Position numbers and translations under genes: made by a program. Shown in pieces: positions 1 through 7,769 of a stretch of 55,244 bases of DNA. The DNA is from Phytopseudomonas flavescens (lineage in GTDB: Bacteria > Pseudomonadota > Gammaproteobacteria > Pseudomonadales > Pseudomonadaceae), in assembly GCF_900100535.1 (NCBI RefSeq), contig NZ_FNDG01000029.1:1-55244 (forward strand), read 5' to 3'. How positions within the stretch are numbered: position 1 is the stretch's first letter; each line of letters starts with the position of its first letter. The notes under the pieces are model-generated. The model searched no databases. It was not told where the DNA came from and saw only the letters and a program-made list of their open reading frames with translations.

Positions 1-1
1 C

Positions 2-331
2 GAACTGGGCGATCTGCACAGGTTTGACAGCAGCCGTGCTGTGACGGCCTATGCGGGGCTCAATCCCAGGCTACAGGAGTCCGGGAAATTCAAAGGCCAA
101 ACACGGATATCTCGCACCGGCTCGGCCATCTTACGCGCAGGGCTGTATATGCCCGGCTTGGTGTCCATAACGCATAACGCGGCGATACGGGCAATGGCCG
201 AGCGCATGAGAGCCAAAGGCAAAACCGGCAAACAGATCGTCTGCGCGGCGATGCGCAAGTTGCTGTGTATCGCCTACGGCGTGCTGAAATCGGGAATGCC
301 TTTTGATGCCGAATTGGCGCTTGCAAGGTAA
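2..331 (+). pseudogene. IS110-family transposase, C-terminal part (cut by window edge)
   Basis: The reading frame is open from the window edge to a TAA at 329-331. It encodes the typical C-terminal half of an IS110/IS116/IS902-type transposase: the AYAGLNP block, a GSAILRAGLYMP segment, and a basic stretch ending in a hydrophobic tail. This part carries the transposase_20 domain with the conserved serine region; the N-terminal RuvC-like DEDD domain would lie outside the window. Whether the element is whole cannot be judged. The 83 bases after the stop hold no gene and may include the right end of the element. It marks the left border as a site of insertion. Confidence 0.85.
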
Positions 332-414
332 CGGGCAAGACGGTATCTACGGCCGCTTGCGCCGCTCCGCTGCCCTTCATATCAGCAGCATCGCAGCCGC
401 TCCGAGCCGCAATA

Positions 415-1125
415 TCAAATAGCGGCGCGATCCGCCAGCAGACTGCGGTCGAATACGAATACGCCCACGGCCTGTTCGGTCAGCTCCCACAGCTGCTGAG
501 GGCGGCCCATCTTCGGGAAATTCTTGTCCCCGGTGTCGCGAATCCAGCCGGCTTCCTTCATCCGCTCCAGGCGTTTGCGCAGCGAGGTGTTGTTGATCGT
601 CGTGCCCAGGCAGGCCTGGGCTGCATGCAGGGCATCGAGCACGGTGAAGCGTGGCGGGGCCAGGTACAGGGGCAGGCTGGTGTACACCGATTTGCCCGCC
701 AGGCGTTCCAGGCTGAGGCGCAGCAGATCCCCATGGTCGAAGGGCAGGGCGATATTCCCGTCGAGCACCTGTTCCAGCGGCACGAAACGCAGGCCGTCAT
801 CGGCCGTTTCAGTGTCCGGGGGCAGCAATGCCAGGTAGTAGGTGCTCATCGACCAGCCCCGCGGATCACGGTTGGCGCTGCCTTCGGTGCCAACCTGTTC
901 CAGGTGCCGTGGCGCGACCTGGGCCTTGTCGCGCAGCACGCGATGGGCCGCCGCTTCCAGGTTGGCGTCGCGGGTGCTGCCATTGACGATCACTCCAGGC
1001 AGCGCCCATTGCCCGATGAAGGGCTCCCGCTCGCGGCGGTGCAGCAAAAGGTGTAGCTGCCGGCTCTCGGCATCCATGCGCAGGGCGATCAGGTCGACAC
1101 TCGCCAGTACTTCTACGGAACTCAC
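415..1125 (-). CDS. nrtR: NrtR, Nudix-related transcriptional repressor of NAD metabolism
   Basis: 236-residue protein with an N-terminal Nudix-like fold and a C-terminal winged helix-turn-helix (about residues 160-215). The Nudix signature (residues 44-66) is degenerate: the catalytic REUxEE glutamates are replaced (RVLRDK). This fits the NrtR family, which senses ADP-ribose and represses NAD salvage genes instead of hydrolysing nucleotides. The start is taken as GTG at 1125 because AGGAGG sits 5 bases upstream; its GTGA overlaps the nadD2 stop, implying translational coupling. The order nrtR-nadD2 divergent from pncA-pncB-nadE matches the known Pseudomonas aeruginosa arrangement. An upstream ATG at 1176 would add 17 residues inside nadD2 and has no good ribosome site. 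Confidence 0.9.
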   Translation of the reverse strand: MSSVEVLASVDLIALRMDAESRQLHLLLHRREREPFIGQWALPGVIVNGSTRDANLEAAAHRVLRDKAQVAPRHLEQVGTEGSANRDPRGWSMSTYYLALLPPDTETADDGLRFVPLEQVLDGNIALPFDHGDLLRLSLERLAGKSVYTSLPLYLAPPRFTVLDALHAAQACLGTTINNTSLRKRLERMKEAGWIRDTGDKNFPKMGRPQQLWELTEQAVGVFVFDRSLLADRAAI

Positions 1126-1703
1126 ATGGCCCTCCTGTAAATCGTCATGTCGGACTGGATCTCCGGCAGTTGCCATGCATCCGGGATCCTTTGCCCGGCA
1201 GCGATCATCGCGCGAATCGAGCTGCTGTGCACGGCCATCTCCTCGTTCGCCACCAGCAGGCCGAATCGCTCGCGCAGTTGCGCTGCCCGGTAAAAGGTGG
1301 TCAGGCGAGTGAGGTTGTCCTCACCGATCACCAGCGCCAGGCGATGCGCTGGCAACTGATGCTGCTGGGCGATGTGGCTCATCAGGTCGTAGCTGTAGAT
1401 CACCTTGCCGTCAGCACCCAGCTGACGCTCCACGGCTGAGCACACCACGCGTTCGCCGAAGCGTGCCGCCAGGCGTTCGATCCAGGCGCAGCGCAGCTCG
1501 AAGTCCGCCATGCGCTTGGCGTCGGCGTGCCGGTAGCTGGGCACCACCATGACCCGGTCCGCTACTTCCAGCGCGCGCTGGATGACGCTGGCATGGCCGG
1601 CGTGAGGAGGGTCGAAGGCGCCACCATATAGGGCCATGGCGAAACGTTGCGGCGTTGGCAGGGCACTGGCGGCGGCGAAGGTCTGCAGTGATGACGGCAG
1701 CAT
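1122..1703 (-). CDS. nadD2: Nicotinate/nicotinamide mononucleotide adenylyltransferase (NadD2-type)
   Basis: 193-residue nucleotidyltransferase of the NadD/NadM fold. The nucleotide-binding motif GGAFDPPHAGH (residues 27-37) holds the HxGH signature, and the SSSIR block near the C-terminus corresponds to the second ATP-binding motif (ISSTxIR). It would join nicotinate or nicotinamide mononucleotide to the AMP part of ATP. Start chosen at ATG 1703, with GAGGAG 7 bases upstream; the open frame runs further back but over the promoter and pncA. This is presumably a second NadD enzyme devoted to salvage, since Pseudomonas keeps a housekeeping nadD elsewhere. It is first in the operon with nrtR, so the repressor would regulate its own unit. 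Confidence 0.88.
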   Translation of the reverse strand: MLPSSLQTFAAASALPTPQRFAMALYGGAFDPPHAGHASVIQRALEVADRVMVVPSYRHADAKRMADFELRCAWIERLAARFGERVVCSAVERQLGADGKVIYSYDLMSHIAQQHQLPAHRLALVIGEDNLTRLTTFYRAAQLRERFGLLVANEEMAVHSSSIRAMIAAGQRIPDAWQLPEIQSDMTIYRRAM

Positions 1704-1727
1704 CGTCAATCTCCTCGTGAGCGGGTG

Positions 1728-1764
1728 TTGACATATATAATACACCTGGTGGAATATGTGTCCA
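1728..1764. promoter_or_regulatory. Overlapping divergent promoters of nadD2-nrtR and pncA-pncB-nadE; likely NrtR target
   Basis: On the minus strand a -35 TGGACA (1759-1764) and a -10 TATTAT (1737-1742) are 16 bases apart and would drive nadD2-nrtR. On the plus strand a perfect -35 TTGACA (1728-1733) precedes GAATAT (1752-1757) by 18 bases and would drive pncA. The two promoters occupy the same 37 bases. GGTGT and ACACC half-sites flank the TTGACA side. One NrtR dimer bound here could shut off both operons. The exact NrtR operator is inferred, not recognised. Confidence 0.6.
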
Positions 1765-1802
1765 CCCCGCAGCGATGCGGCTCCACCAGCAGGAGGTGTC
1801 AG

Positions 1803-2456
1803 ATGAAGATCGCCACGTTCGATGTCGATGCGCAGAAGGGCTTCACCAGCCTGTGCCCGGATGAACTGCCAGTGGCTGGCGGCCATGAGATCGCCGCGCC
1901 GCTCAACGACATGGCGCGTCGTGGCACCCTGCGCCTGGGCAGCAAGGACGCCCATGCGCCCAATGCCATCTGGGTGGTGGAAAACCATGCGCAGATGCTC
2001 CAGCCGCTGAGTCATGCCAACGCCGACCTGACCTGGGTCAGCCACTGCGTACCGGGTACGCCTGGCTTCGAGCTGCTGGACGAGCTGCCAGCACCGATCG
2101 ACTACGACTTCTTCGTCTGGAAGGGCGTCGAGCCCGATCTGCACCCCTACGGCGCCTGCTTCCACGACCTGGCCGGCAGGCGCAGTACGGGCGTCATCGA
2201 ATACCTGAAGGTCGCCGGGGTGCAGGCGGTGGTGGTCGGCGGCCTGGCCCTGGACTTCTGCGTACAGAACACCGCATTGCAATTGCGCGGCGCCGGCTTC
2301 CAGGTGTTGCTGTATCTTCCGGCCTGCCGGGCCATTTCCGAAGCCGGCGCAACGCAAGCCATCGACCGGATGCGCGCGCAGGGCATCATCATCTGCGCCG
2401 ACAGCGGAGCGCTCGACAACGAGTTGGCCCGCCTCGAGGAGAATGACCATGAGTGA
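1803..2456 (+). CDS. pncA: Nicotinamidase (PncA)
   Basis: 217-residue isochorismatase-like cysteine hydrolase that converts nicotinamide to nicotinate and ammonia, the first step of the deamidating NAD salvage route in the cytoplasm. The catalytic triad is visible as D9 (FDVDAQ), K107 (VWKGVE) and C153 (ALDFCVQNTA). Metal-site residues are D49 and H51 (SKDAH) plus H81 in the SHCVPGTPG block. Start at ATG 1803, with a strong AGGAGG 6 bases upstream. The stop overlaps the start of pncB by 8 bases. First gene of the pncA-pncB-nadE operon. Confidence 0.93.
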   Translation: MKIATFDVDAQKGFTSLCPDELPVAGGHEIAAPLNDMARRGTLRLGSKDAHAPNAIWVVENHAQMLQPLSHANADLTWVSHCVPGTPGFELLDELPAPIDYDFFVWKGVEPDLHPYGACFHDLAGRRSTGVIEYLKVAGVQAVVVGGLALDFCVQNTALQLRGAGFQVLLYLPACRAISEAGATQAIDRMRAQGIIICADSGALDNELARLEENDHE

Positions 2457-3654
2457 GAGCGTATTCGCCCCCAGCATCATCCAGAATCTGCTGGATACCG
2501 ACTTCTACAAGCTGACCATGATGCAGGCGGTGCTGCACAACTATCCCAACGCCGAAGTGGAGTGGGAGTTCCGTTGCCGCAGCAACGAGGATCTGACGCC
2601 TTACCTGGCGGAGATCCGCTATCAGATCGAGCAACTGGTCAACACCTCGATCACCCCGGATCAACTGGCCTATCTGGAGAGGATCCCCTTCATCAAGGCC
2701 GATTTCATCCGCTTTCTCAGCCTGTTCCGCTTCAACATGCGTTACGTGCACGTCGGTACCGACGCCGCCGGCCAGTTGGCGATCAGGGTACGCGGGCCCT
2801 GGCTGCACGTGATCCTCTACGAGATCCCGCTGCTGGCCATCGTCTCGGAAGTCCGCAACCGCTACCGTTACCGCGAGGTAGTGATCGAGCAGGTGCGCGA
2901 ACGGCTCTACGAGAAGCTCGACTGGCTCAAGGGGGAGGCCTCGGTCGATGAACTGGCCGATTTCCAACTGGCTGATTTCGGCACGCGCCGGCGCTTTTCC
3001 TACCGGGTGCAGGAGGAGGTGGTGCACATCCTCAAGCGTGATTTTCCCGGCCGTTTCGTGGGGACCAGCAACGTGCACCTGGCCCGGGAATTCGACCTCA
3101 AGCCGATCGGTACCATGGCCCACGAATGGTTCATGGCGCACCAGCAACTGGGCCCGCGGCTGATCGACAGCCAGAAGGCCGCGCTGGAATGCTGGGTCAA
3201 GGAATACCGCGGCCTGCTCGGCATCGCCCTGACCGACACCATCGGCATGTCGAGCTTCCTCGAGGATTTCGATCTGTACTTCGCCAAGCTGTTCGACGGT
3301 CTGCGTCACGATTCCGGCGACCCTTTGCAGTGGGCCGAGAAGGCCATCGCGCACTATGAGCAACTGGGCATCGACCCACAGAGCAAGACGCTGATCTTCT
3401 CCGACGGCCTGACCATGCCCAAGGCCCTGGAACTGTATCGCGCGCTGCATGATCGCATCCATGTCAGCTTCGGCATCGGCACCAACCTGACCTGCGACAT
3501 CCCCGGTGTCGAGCCGATGAATATCGTCATCAAGATGATCGACTGCAACGGCCAGCCGGTGGCGAAGATCTCCGACACACCCGGCAAGACCCAGTGCCGC
3601 GACCCGAACTTCGTGACTTACTTGAAACATGTTTTCCGCCTCGAATCCAACTGA
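2449..3654 (+). CDS. pncB: Nicotinate phosphoribosyltransferase (PncB)
   Basis: 401-residue enzyme that makes nicotinate mononucleotide from nicotinate and PRPP with ATP hydrolysis. Recognisable family blocks are the N-terminal LLDTDFYKLTM (residues 14-24), the GTMAHEW motif with H225, which corresponds to the autophosphorylated histidine, and the SDGLTMPKAL segment. Length is normal for the family. ATG 2449 is preferred over ATG 2443 because GAGGAG lies 8 bases before 2449 but only 2 before 2443. It takes the product of PncA and passes its own to NadD2. Confidence 0.93.
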   Translation: MSESVFAPSIIQNLLDTDFYKLTMMQAVLHNYPNAEVEWEFRCRSNEDLTPYLAEIRYQIEQLVNTSITPDQLAYLERIPFIKADFIRFLSLFRFNMRYVHVGTDAAGQLAIRVRGPWLHVILYEIPLLAIVSEVRNRYRYREVVIEQVRERLYEKLDWLKGEASVDELADFQLADFGTRRRFSYRVQEEVVHILKRDFPGRFVGTSNVHLAREFDLKPIGTMAHEWFMAHQQLGPRLIDSQKAALECWVKEYRGLLGIALTDTIGMSSFLEDFDLYFAKLFDGLRHDSGDPLQWAEKAIAHYEQLGIDPQSKTLIFSDGLTMPKALELYRALHDRIHVSFGIGTNLTCDIPGVEPMNIVIKMIDCNGQPVAKISDTPGKTQCRDPNFVTYLKHVFRLESN

Positions 3655-3670
3655 CCAAGGGAGAGACACC

Positions 3671-4498
3671 ATGAGCAATCGACAAGCCGAAATCGCCATC
3701 GCCCTGGGCGTCATCGCCCCGTTCGCTTCGTCGGCCGATGTGGATGCCGAAGTCGCCCGGCGCATCGCCTTCATCAAGGCCACCCTGGCCGCTTCGCAAA
3801 CCAAGGTGCTGGTGCTGGGCATCAGTGGCGGCGTGGACTCTTCCACCGCCGGGCGCCTGGCGCAGCTCACCGTCGAGCAACTGCGCAGCGAGAAGCAGGA
3901 CCAGGGCTACCGTTTCGTCGCCATCCGCCTGCCGCACAACGTCCAGCACGACGAGGCCGATGCCCAGGCCGCGCTGGCCTTCATCGCCGCAGACGAGGTG
4001 CTGACCCTCGACATTGCCCCGGCAGTGGCCGGGCTGGCCGGGCAGGTCGCCGAGTTGGGCGGGCTGACTTCGGCGCGCCGCGACTTCGTGCTCGGCAATA
4101 CCAAGGCGCGCATGCGCATGCTGGCCCAGTACACCGTGGCCAACGCCCGCAACGGCCTGGTGATCGGCACCGATCACGCGGCGGAGGCGGTGATGGGCTT
4201 TTTCACCAAGTTCGGCGATGGCGCCTGCGACCTGGCGCCGTTGAGCGGCCTGGTCAAGGGCCAGGTGCGGCAGATCGCCGAACGCCTCGGCGCCCCTGCG
4301 GCGGTATTCTCGAAGGTGCCGACCGCAGACCTGGAAGACGAGCGCCCCGGCATTCCGGATGAGCAGGTGCACGGCGTCAGCTACGAGGACATCGATGCCT
4401 TCCTGCAGGGCAAGCCTGTCAGTGAATCGGCCTACCAGGCCATCGTGCAGACCTATGACAAGACCCAGCACAAGCGCGAATTGCCGCTGGTGCCTTGA
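3671..4498 (+). CDS. nadE: Ammonia-dependent NAD synthetase (NadE)
   Basis: 275-residue NAD synthetase of the short, ammonia-using type; there is no N-terminal glutaminase domain. The PP-loop ATP-binding motif SGGVDS is at residues 52-57 and the GTDHAAEAVMGFFTKFGDGA block is typical of the family. It amidates nicotinate adenine dinucleotide to NAD, completing the pathway begun by PncA, PncB and NadD2. Start at ATG 3671 after GGGAGAG; 16 bases separate it from pncB, so it is in the same transcript. It converges with the MATE gene; the 108 bases between hold only a weak CGGCTA/TAGCCG inverted repeat. Confidence 0.93.
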   Translation: MSNRQAEIAIALGVIAPFASSADVDAEVARRIAFIKATLAASQTKVLVLGISGGVDSSTAGRLAQLTVEQLRSEKQDQGYRFVAIRLPHNVQHDEADAQAALAFIAADEVLTLDIAPAVAGLAGQVAELGGLTSARRDFVLGNTKARMRMLAQYTVANARNGLVIGTDHAAEAVMGFFTKFGDGACDLAPLSGLVKGQVRQIAERLGAPAAVFSKVPTADLEDERPGIPDEQVHGVSYEDIDAFLQGKPVSESAYQAIVQTYDKTQHKRELPLVP

Positions 4499-4606
4499 AG
4501 GCCTGCGTTCGGCTATCGCGGCTCAGGCTTCAGGCAGCCCGTAGCCGCGCGCCATCAGTACCGTCTGCAACGCCGACATGACGCCATGCAGCCGATCAGC
4601 CTGGCA

Positions 4607-5953
4607 TCACGCGTCGCCCGGCGCCGCGAGCCACTGGTTGCGGCGTGCCAGTTGCCAGGCCATGGCCGCGAGGGTCATGCCGCGCAGGGCCATGAAGGCC
4701 AGGAACGCCATCCACAGACCATGGTTGCCGAAGCCCTGCAGTGCGAGGGCGATCGGCAGGCCGAGGGCCAGGGCCACGAGCATGGCGTTGCGCATCTCCC
4801 GGGCGCGGGTGGCGCCGATGAACAGCCCGTCGAGCAGGTAGCTGGCCACCGCGAACAGCGGCAACAAGGCGAGGTAGGGCAGGTAGCGCTGTGCGGTTTC
4901 GCGTACCACGGGAATGTCCGTCTGCAGGGTGACGAACAGCTGGCCACCGACACCGAAGCACAGCGCGAAGAGGAGGCTGGCCAGCAGCGACCAGAGGCCG
5001 GCGACGATCAGGCTGCGCCTGAGTGCCAGGCGGTCACGGGCGCCGATGGCATGGCCGCATAGCGCTTCCACCGCGTGGGCCAGGCCATCCAGCGCGTAGG
5101 CAGTCACCAGCAGCCCATTGAGCAGGAGCGCATTGGCTGCCACCGTGGCGTCGCCCAGGCGTGCCCCCTGGATGGTGACCAGCAGGAACACTCCCTGCAG
5201 TGCCAGGGAGCGCAGAAAAATATCCCGGTTGACGCCCAGCAGTGCGCTCCAGCTCCGCCACTTGGCCATCGCCGCCCACTGCGTGTTGCCAGGGTGGCGG
5301 CGCAGGGCGCCGCGGGTCAGCGCCAGGCCCACCAGCAGGCCGCCCCATTCGGCCAGTACCGCGGCGCGGGCAGCGCCGACGACTTCCCAGTCGAGAACCA
5401 GCACGAACCACAGTGACAGCAGGATATTCAGCAGGTTGGTGACCAGCAGCATCGCCAGGGGCGCACGGGCGTTCTGTGCGCCCAGCAGCCAGCCGATCAG
5501 CGCATAGTTGGCCAGTGCGGCCGGCAGGCCGAGCAGACGGGTATGCAGGAAGGCCCGGGTCAGCGCATCCAGCTCGGCCGATGGCGCCATCAGGCCAAGG
5601 GCCAGACCGCTGAAGGGCACCGCCAGAGCACCGAGCGTCAGCGCCAGCAGTGCCGCCAGCAGCAACCCTTGCACCAGTACCTGGCGCAACGCGCCGCCAT
5701 CGCCCCGGCCGCAGGCCTGGGCGCTGAAGCCCGTGGTGCCCATGCGCAGAAAACTGAGCAGGCCGACGATCAGCACATACAGGCTGCTGCCCACCGCCAC
5801 GGCGGCCAGCTGGTGGGCGTGGGGCAGGTGGCCGACCACGGCGGTATCGACCAGCGCCACCAGCGGCACGGACAGGTTGGAAAGGGTCATTGGCGCGGCC
5901 AGCGCCCATACCTTGCGGTGGGTCGGCGCATGGCGCCAGGCATCACGAAACAT
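4607..5953 (-). CDS. MATE-family efflux transporter (DinF-like)
   Basis: 448-residue polytopic inner-membrane protein with the two-fold repeated, roughly 12-helix architecture of MATE multidrug/sodium antiporters. The first helix has the PMTLSNLSVPLVALVDTAVVGH pattern seen in DinF-type members. Length fits the family. Start set at ATG 5953 because GGAG lies 6 bases upstream; ATG 5965, four codons earlier, lacks a ribosome site. It would export cationic or hydrophobic compounds with Na+ or H+ exchange, but the substrate cannot be told. Its neighbour across a 167-base gap is the divergent sigma factor gene; no functional link is evident. Confidence 0.85.
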   Translation of the reverse strand: MFRDAWRHAPTHRKVWALAAPMTLSNLSVPLVALVDTAVVGHLPHAHQLAAVAVGSSLYVLIVGLLSFLRMGTTGFSAQACGRGDGGALRQVLVQGLLLAALLALTLGALAVPFSGLALGLMAPSAELDALTRAFLHTRLLGLPAALANYALIGWLLGAQNARAPLAMLLVTNLLNILLSLWFVLVLDWEVVGAARAAVLAEWGGLLVGLALTRGALRRHPGNTQWAAMAKWRSWSALLGVNRDIFLRSLALQGVFLLVTIQGARLGDATVAANALLLNGLLVTAYALDGLAHAVEALCGHAIGARDRLALRRSLIVAGLWSLLASLLFALCFGVGGQLFVTLQTDIPVVRETAQRYLPYLALLPLFAVASYLLDGLFIGATRAREMRNAMLVALALGLPIALALQGFGNHGLWMAFLAFMALRGMTLAAMAWQLARRNQWLAAPGDA

Positions 5954-6062
5954 ACGGGGCTCCATTACGGCTGCGCAGTATAGTGACAGTGCCGCGCACA
6001 TGCCTCCTGGCGCCGCTGCGCCCTGTATCCGGACCTGCAGCGAGACGCTGGTCGCCTTTTAT

Positions 6063-6077
6063 TGAAAATAGTTATCA
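6063..6077 (+). promoter_or_regulatory. Possible Fur box before the first CSS sigma factor gene
   Basis: The 15-mer TGAAAATAGTTATCA is a partial palindrome (TGAnAA/TTnTCA) in an AT-rich patch 44 bases before the sigma gene. It resembles GATAAT-type Fur boxes, and iron-starvation sigma genes of this kind are commonly Fur-repressed. The match is imperfect, so this is a candidate only. Confidence 0.35.
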
Positions 6078-6120
6078 GCGGATATATGTTCGCAACCCTT
6101 TCCCTGCATGAGATCCGCGA

Positions 6121-6624
6121 GTGCGTCCGCCCAATGACTCCGATGCCCAGGATGGCCAGTTCCAGCGCCATGCAGGCGAGTTGCTGCGCTTCTTCACCCG
6201 CCAGGTGAAGTGCGACGAACTGGCGGCGGACTTGCGTCAGGAAACCTGGCTGCGCTTCCAGCGCCGTGGCGCGGGTGAGGTGGAGAATCTGCGCGCCTTC
6301 CTTTATCGCATTGCCCGCAACCTGATCATCGACCATCGCCGTCAGCAACAGGCGCGGCCCGTGCAGGAGAGCGTGTCGGTGGAACTGGAGTCTGCCCAGC
6401 CGGGGCCAGAACAGATAGTCGGTGATGGTCAACAGCTTGCCCGTTTGCAGGATATTCTTCAGGATCTGCCCCCTCATTTGCGTCAGGCCCTGTTGTGGAA
6501 CCGCCTCGACGGGCTGACCCAAAAGGAGATCGGGCAGCGCCTCGGTGTTTCCGAAAGCATGGCCGGGCGCTATATCCTCAAGGCGCTGGAACAGTGTCAG
6601 CAGAAAATGGACTTGATGTCGTGA
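6121..6624 (+). CDS. ECF sigma factor, FecI/iron-starvation type
   Basis: 167-residue extracytoplasmic-function sigma factor. Region 2 runs from about residue 15 to 85 (ELAADLRQETWLRF, then LRAFLYRIARNLIIDHRR). Region 4 has a clear helix-turn-helix (GLTQKEIGQRLGVSESMAGRYILKAL, around 128-153). The family transcribes a neighbouring TonB-receptor gene when the receptor's ligand signal is relayed through FecR. The only in-frame start is GTG 6121; the ribosome site is weak. The TGA overlaps the GTG of the FecR gene (GTGA), a tight coupling typical of such pairs. Confidence 0.88.
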   Translation: MRPPNDSDAQDGQFQRHAGELLRFFTRQVKCDELAADLRQETWLRFQRRGAGEVENLRAFLYRIARNLIIDHRRQQQARPVQESVSVELESAQPGPEQIVGDGQQLARLQDILQDLPPHLRQALLWNRLDGLTQKEIGQRLGVSESMAGRYILKALEQCQQKMDLMS

Positions 6625-7574
6625 CCACCGATTCTTCGCTCCTCGCCCAGGCCCGGGAATGGCAGGTACTGCTGCATTCCGGGCGCGCCAGTGCTGCCGA
6701 TCGTGCCGCCGCCAACGCCTGGCGCTGCGCGTCGCCGGATCACCAGCGAGCCGCCGTCGAAGTGGACAGGTTATGGGCGCTGTTGGGGCAGCTCGGCGAG
6801 CAGCCTGCCGCGAGCGCCACCGTCCCCCCGGCGGCTGCGATCCGGCCATTGCGCCGTGGCCGGCGGCTGCGTTGGGCGGTACCGCTGGCCAGCGCCGCCA
6901 TGCTGCTGGTGGCGCTGTGGCTGCCCCAGGGCGCATGGCTGGGCTGGTACGCCGACCTGGCCACCGCCCCGGGCGAAGTGCGCATCGTCGAACTGGAGGA
7001 CGGTTCGGTGCTGACGCTCAATGGAGCCACCGCGCTGGACTGGCGCCTCGACGAAGGACGTCGGAGCATTCGCCTGTATCGGGGCGAAGCGGATTTCCAG
7101 GTCGCCAAGGATGCCGGCCGGCCGTTCTTCGTGGAGGCTGGGCCGGCGCGTATCCGCGTGACCGGTACCCGTTTCGATGTCGACTACGACGGTCGGCAAG
7201 TGGTTCTGGCGGTCACCGAAGGGCAGGTGCAGGCCAGCGATGCCCACGGCCAGCCGTTGCCGGTGGGCGCCAACCAGCAGGTACGCTGGAGCGCTGACCG
7301 CCTGCAACAGGTACAACCTCTCGATGCCCGTCAGCAACTGGCCTGGCAGCGCGGCAAACTGGTGTTTCGCGCACAGCCGCTGAGCGAGGTGTTCGCCGAG
7401 CTCGAACGCAGCCAGAGCCAGCGGGTGATCTTTCTCGACTCGAGTGTGCGTGACTTGAAGGTCACGGGGGTGTTCGCCCACGACGATCCGCAGGCGGTGT
7501 TGCGTGCTATCGAAAGCAACCTGCCGGTACGCCTGGTGCGATTGCCCGGGTTGCTGCTGGTCAGCCGTCCCTGA
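6621..7574 (+). CDS. FecR-type anti-sigma regulator
   Basis: 317-residue membrane signalling protein. Domains in order: N-terminal cytoplasmic DUF4880 sigma-binding part (LLAQAREWQVLLHSGRAS, residues 6-50), one transmembrane helix near residues 90-110 (AVPLASAAMLLVALWLP), the periplasmic FecR domain (GEVRIVELEDGSVLTLNGAT onward), and a C-terminal STN-like domain (LSEVFAELERSQSQRVIF...) that contacts the signalling domain of the receptor. Start at GTG 6621 overlapping the sigma stop. It would hold or activate the upstream sigma factor depending on the downstream receptor. Confidence 0.88.
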   Translation: MTTDSSLLAQAREWQVLLHSGRASAADRAAANAWRCASPDHQRAAVEVDRLWALLGQLGEQPAASATVPPAAAIRPLRRGRRLRWAVPLASAAMLLVALWLPQGAWLGWYADLATAPGEVRIVELEDGSVLTLNGATALDWRLDEGRRSIRLYRGEADFQVAKDAGRPFFVEAGPARIRVTGTRFDVDYDGRQVVLAVTEGQVQASDAHGQPLPVGANQQVRWSADRLQQVQPLDARQQLAWQRGKLVFRAQPLSEVFAELERSQSQRVIFLDSSVRDLKVTGVFAHDDPQAVLRAIESNLPVRLVRLPGLLLVSRP

Positions 7575-7598
7575 CCCGGTGGGCAAACGGGCCTTGCA

Positions 7599-7652
7599 CC
7601 CGGCATCGCGGGTGCTGCCGCGAGGGGTTCTGCCCGCCTCGCCGATGCCGGG
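7599..7652. repeat. 10-bp inverted repeat after the first fecR-like gene
   Basis: CCCGGCATCG (7599-7608) and CGATGCCGGG (7643-7652) are exact inverted copies separated by 34 bases, starting 25 bases after the FecR stop. A strong RNA stem is possible, but no T-run follows, so it is not a standard terminator. It may attenuate read-through into the receptor gene or stabilise the upstream mRNA. Confidence 0.5.
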
Positions 7653-7724
7653 CAGCCCTGGCTGAAAAATAATCTCGCTGCTGGTTCAGAAACGCGCTGG
7701 TCTTTCGTCTTCCGCTTCTGCAAA

Positions 7725-7739
7725 TGCGACTTTTTCGCA
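7725..7739. promoter_or_regulatory. Small perfect hairpin in the receptor leader
   Basis: TGCGA-CTTTT-TCGCA (7725-7739) forms a 5-bp perfect stem ending 30 bases before the receptor ATG at 7770. It lies in the leader or promoter region where the FecI-type sigma promoter is expected. Role unknown; it could be a sigma- or regulator-binding element or a leader hairpin. Confidence 0.3.
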
Positions 7740-7769
7740 TGATCTTTGGCAGAACACAGGAAACCCAGC

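Noticed and set aside
1704..2480. N-terminal extension of NadD2 on the minus strand to 452 residues
   Set aside because: It would cover the divergent promoter and pncA in antisense; NadD-type proteins are about 200 residues and ATG 1703 has a good ribosome site.
2389..3870. 493-codon minus-strand frame over pncB and nadE
   Set aside because: Shadow frame created by high-GC third positions; it has no motif and crosses two well-supported genes.
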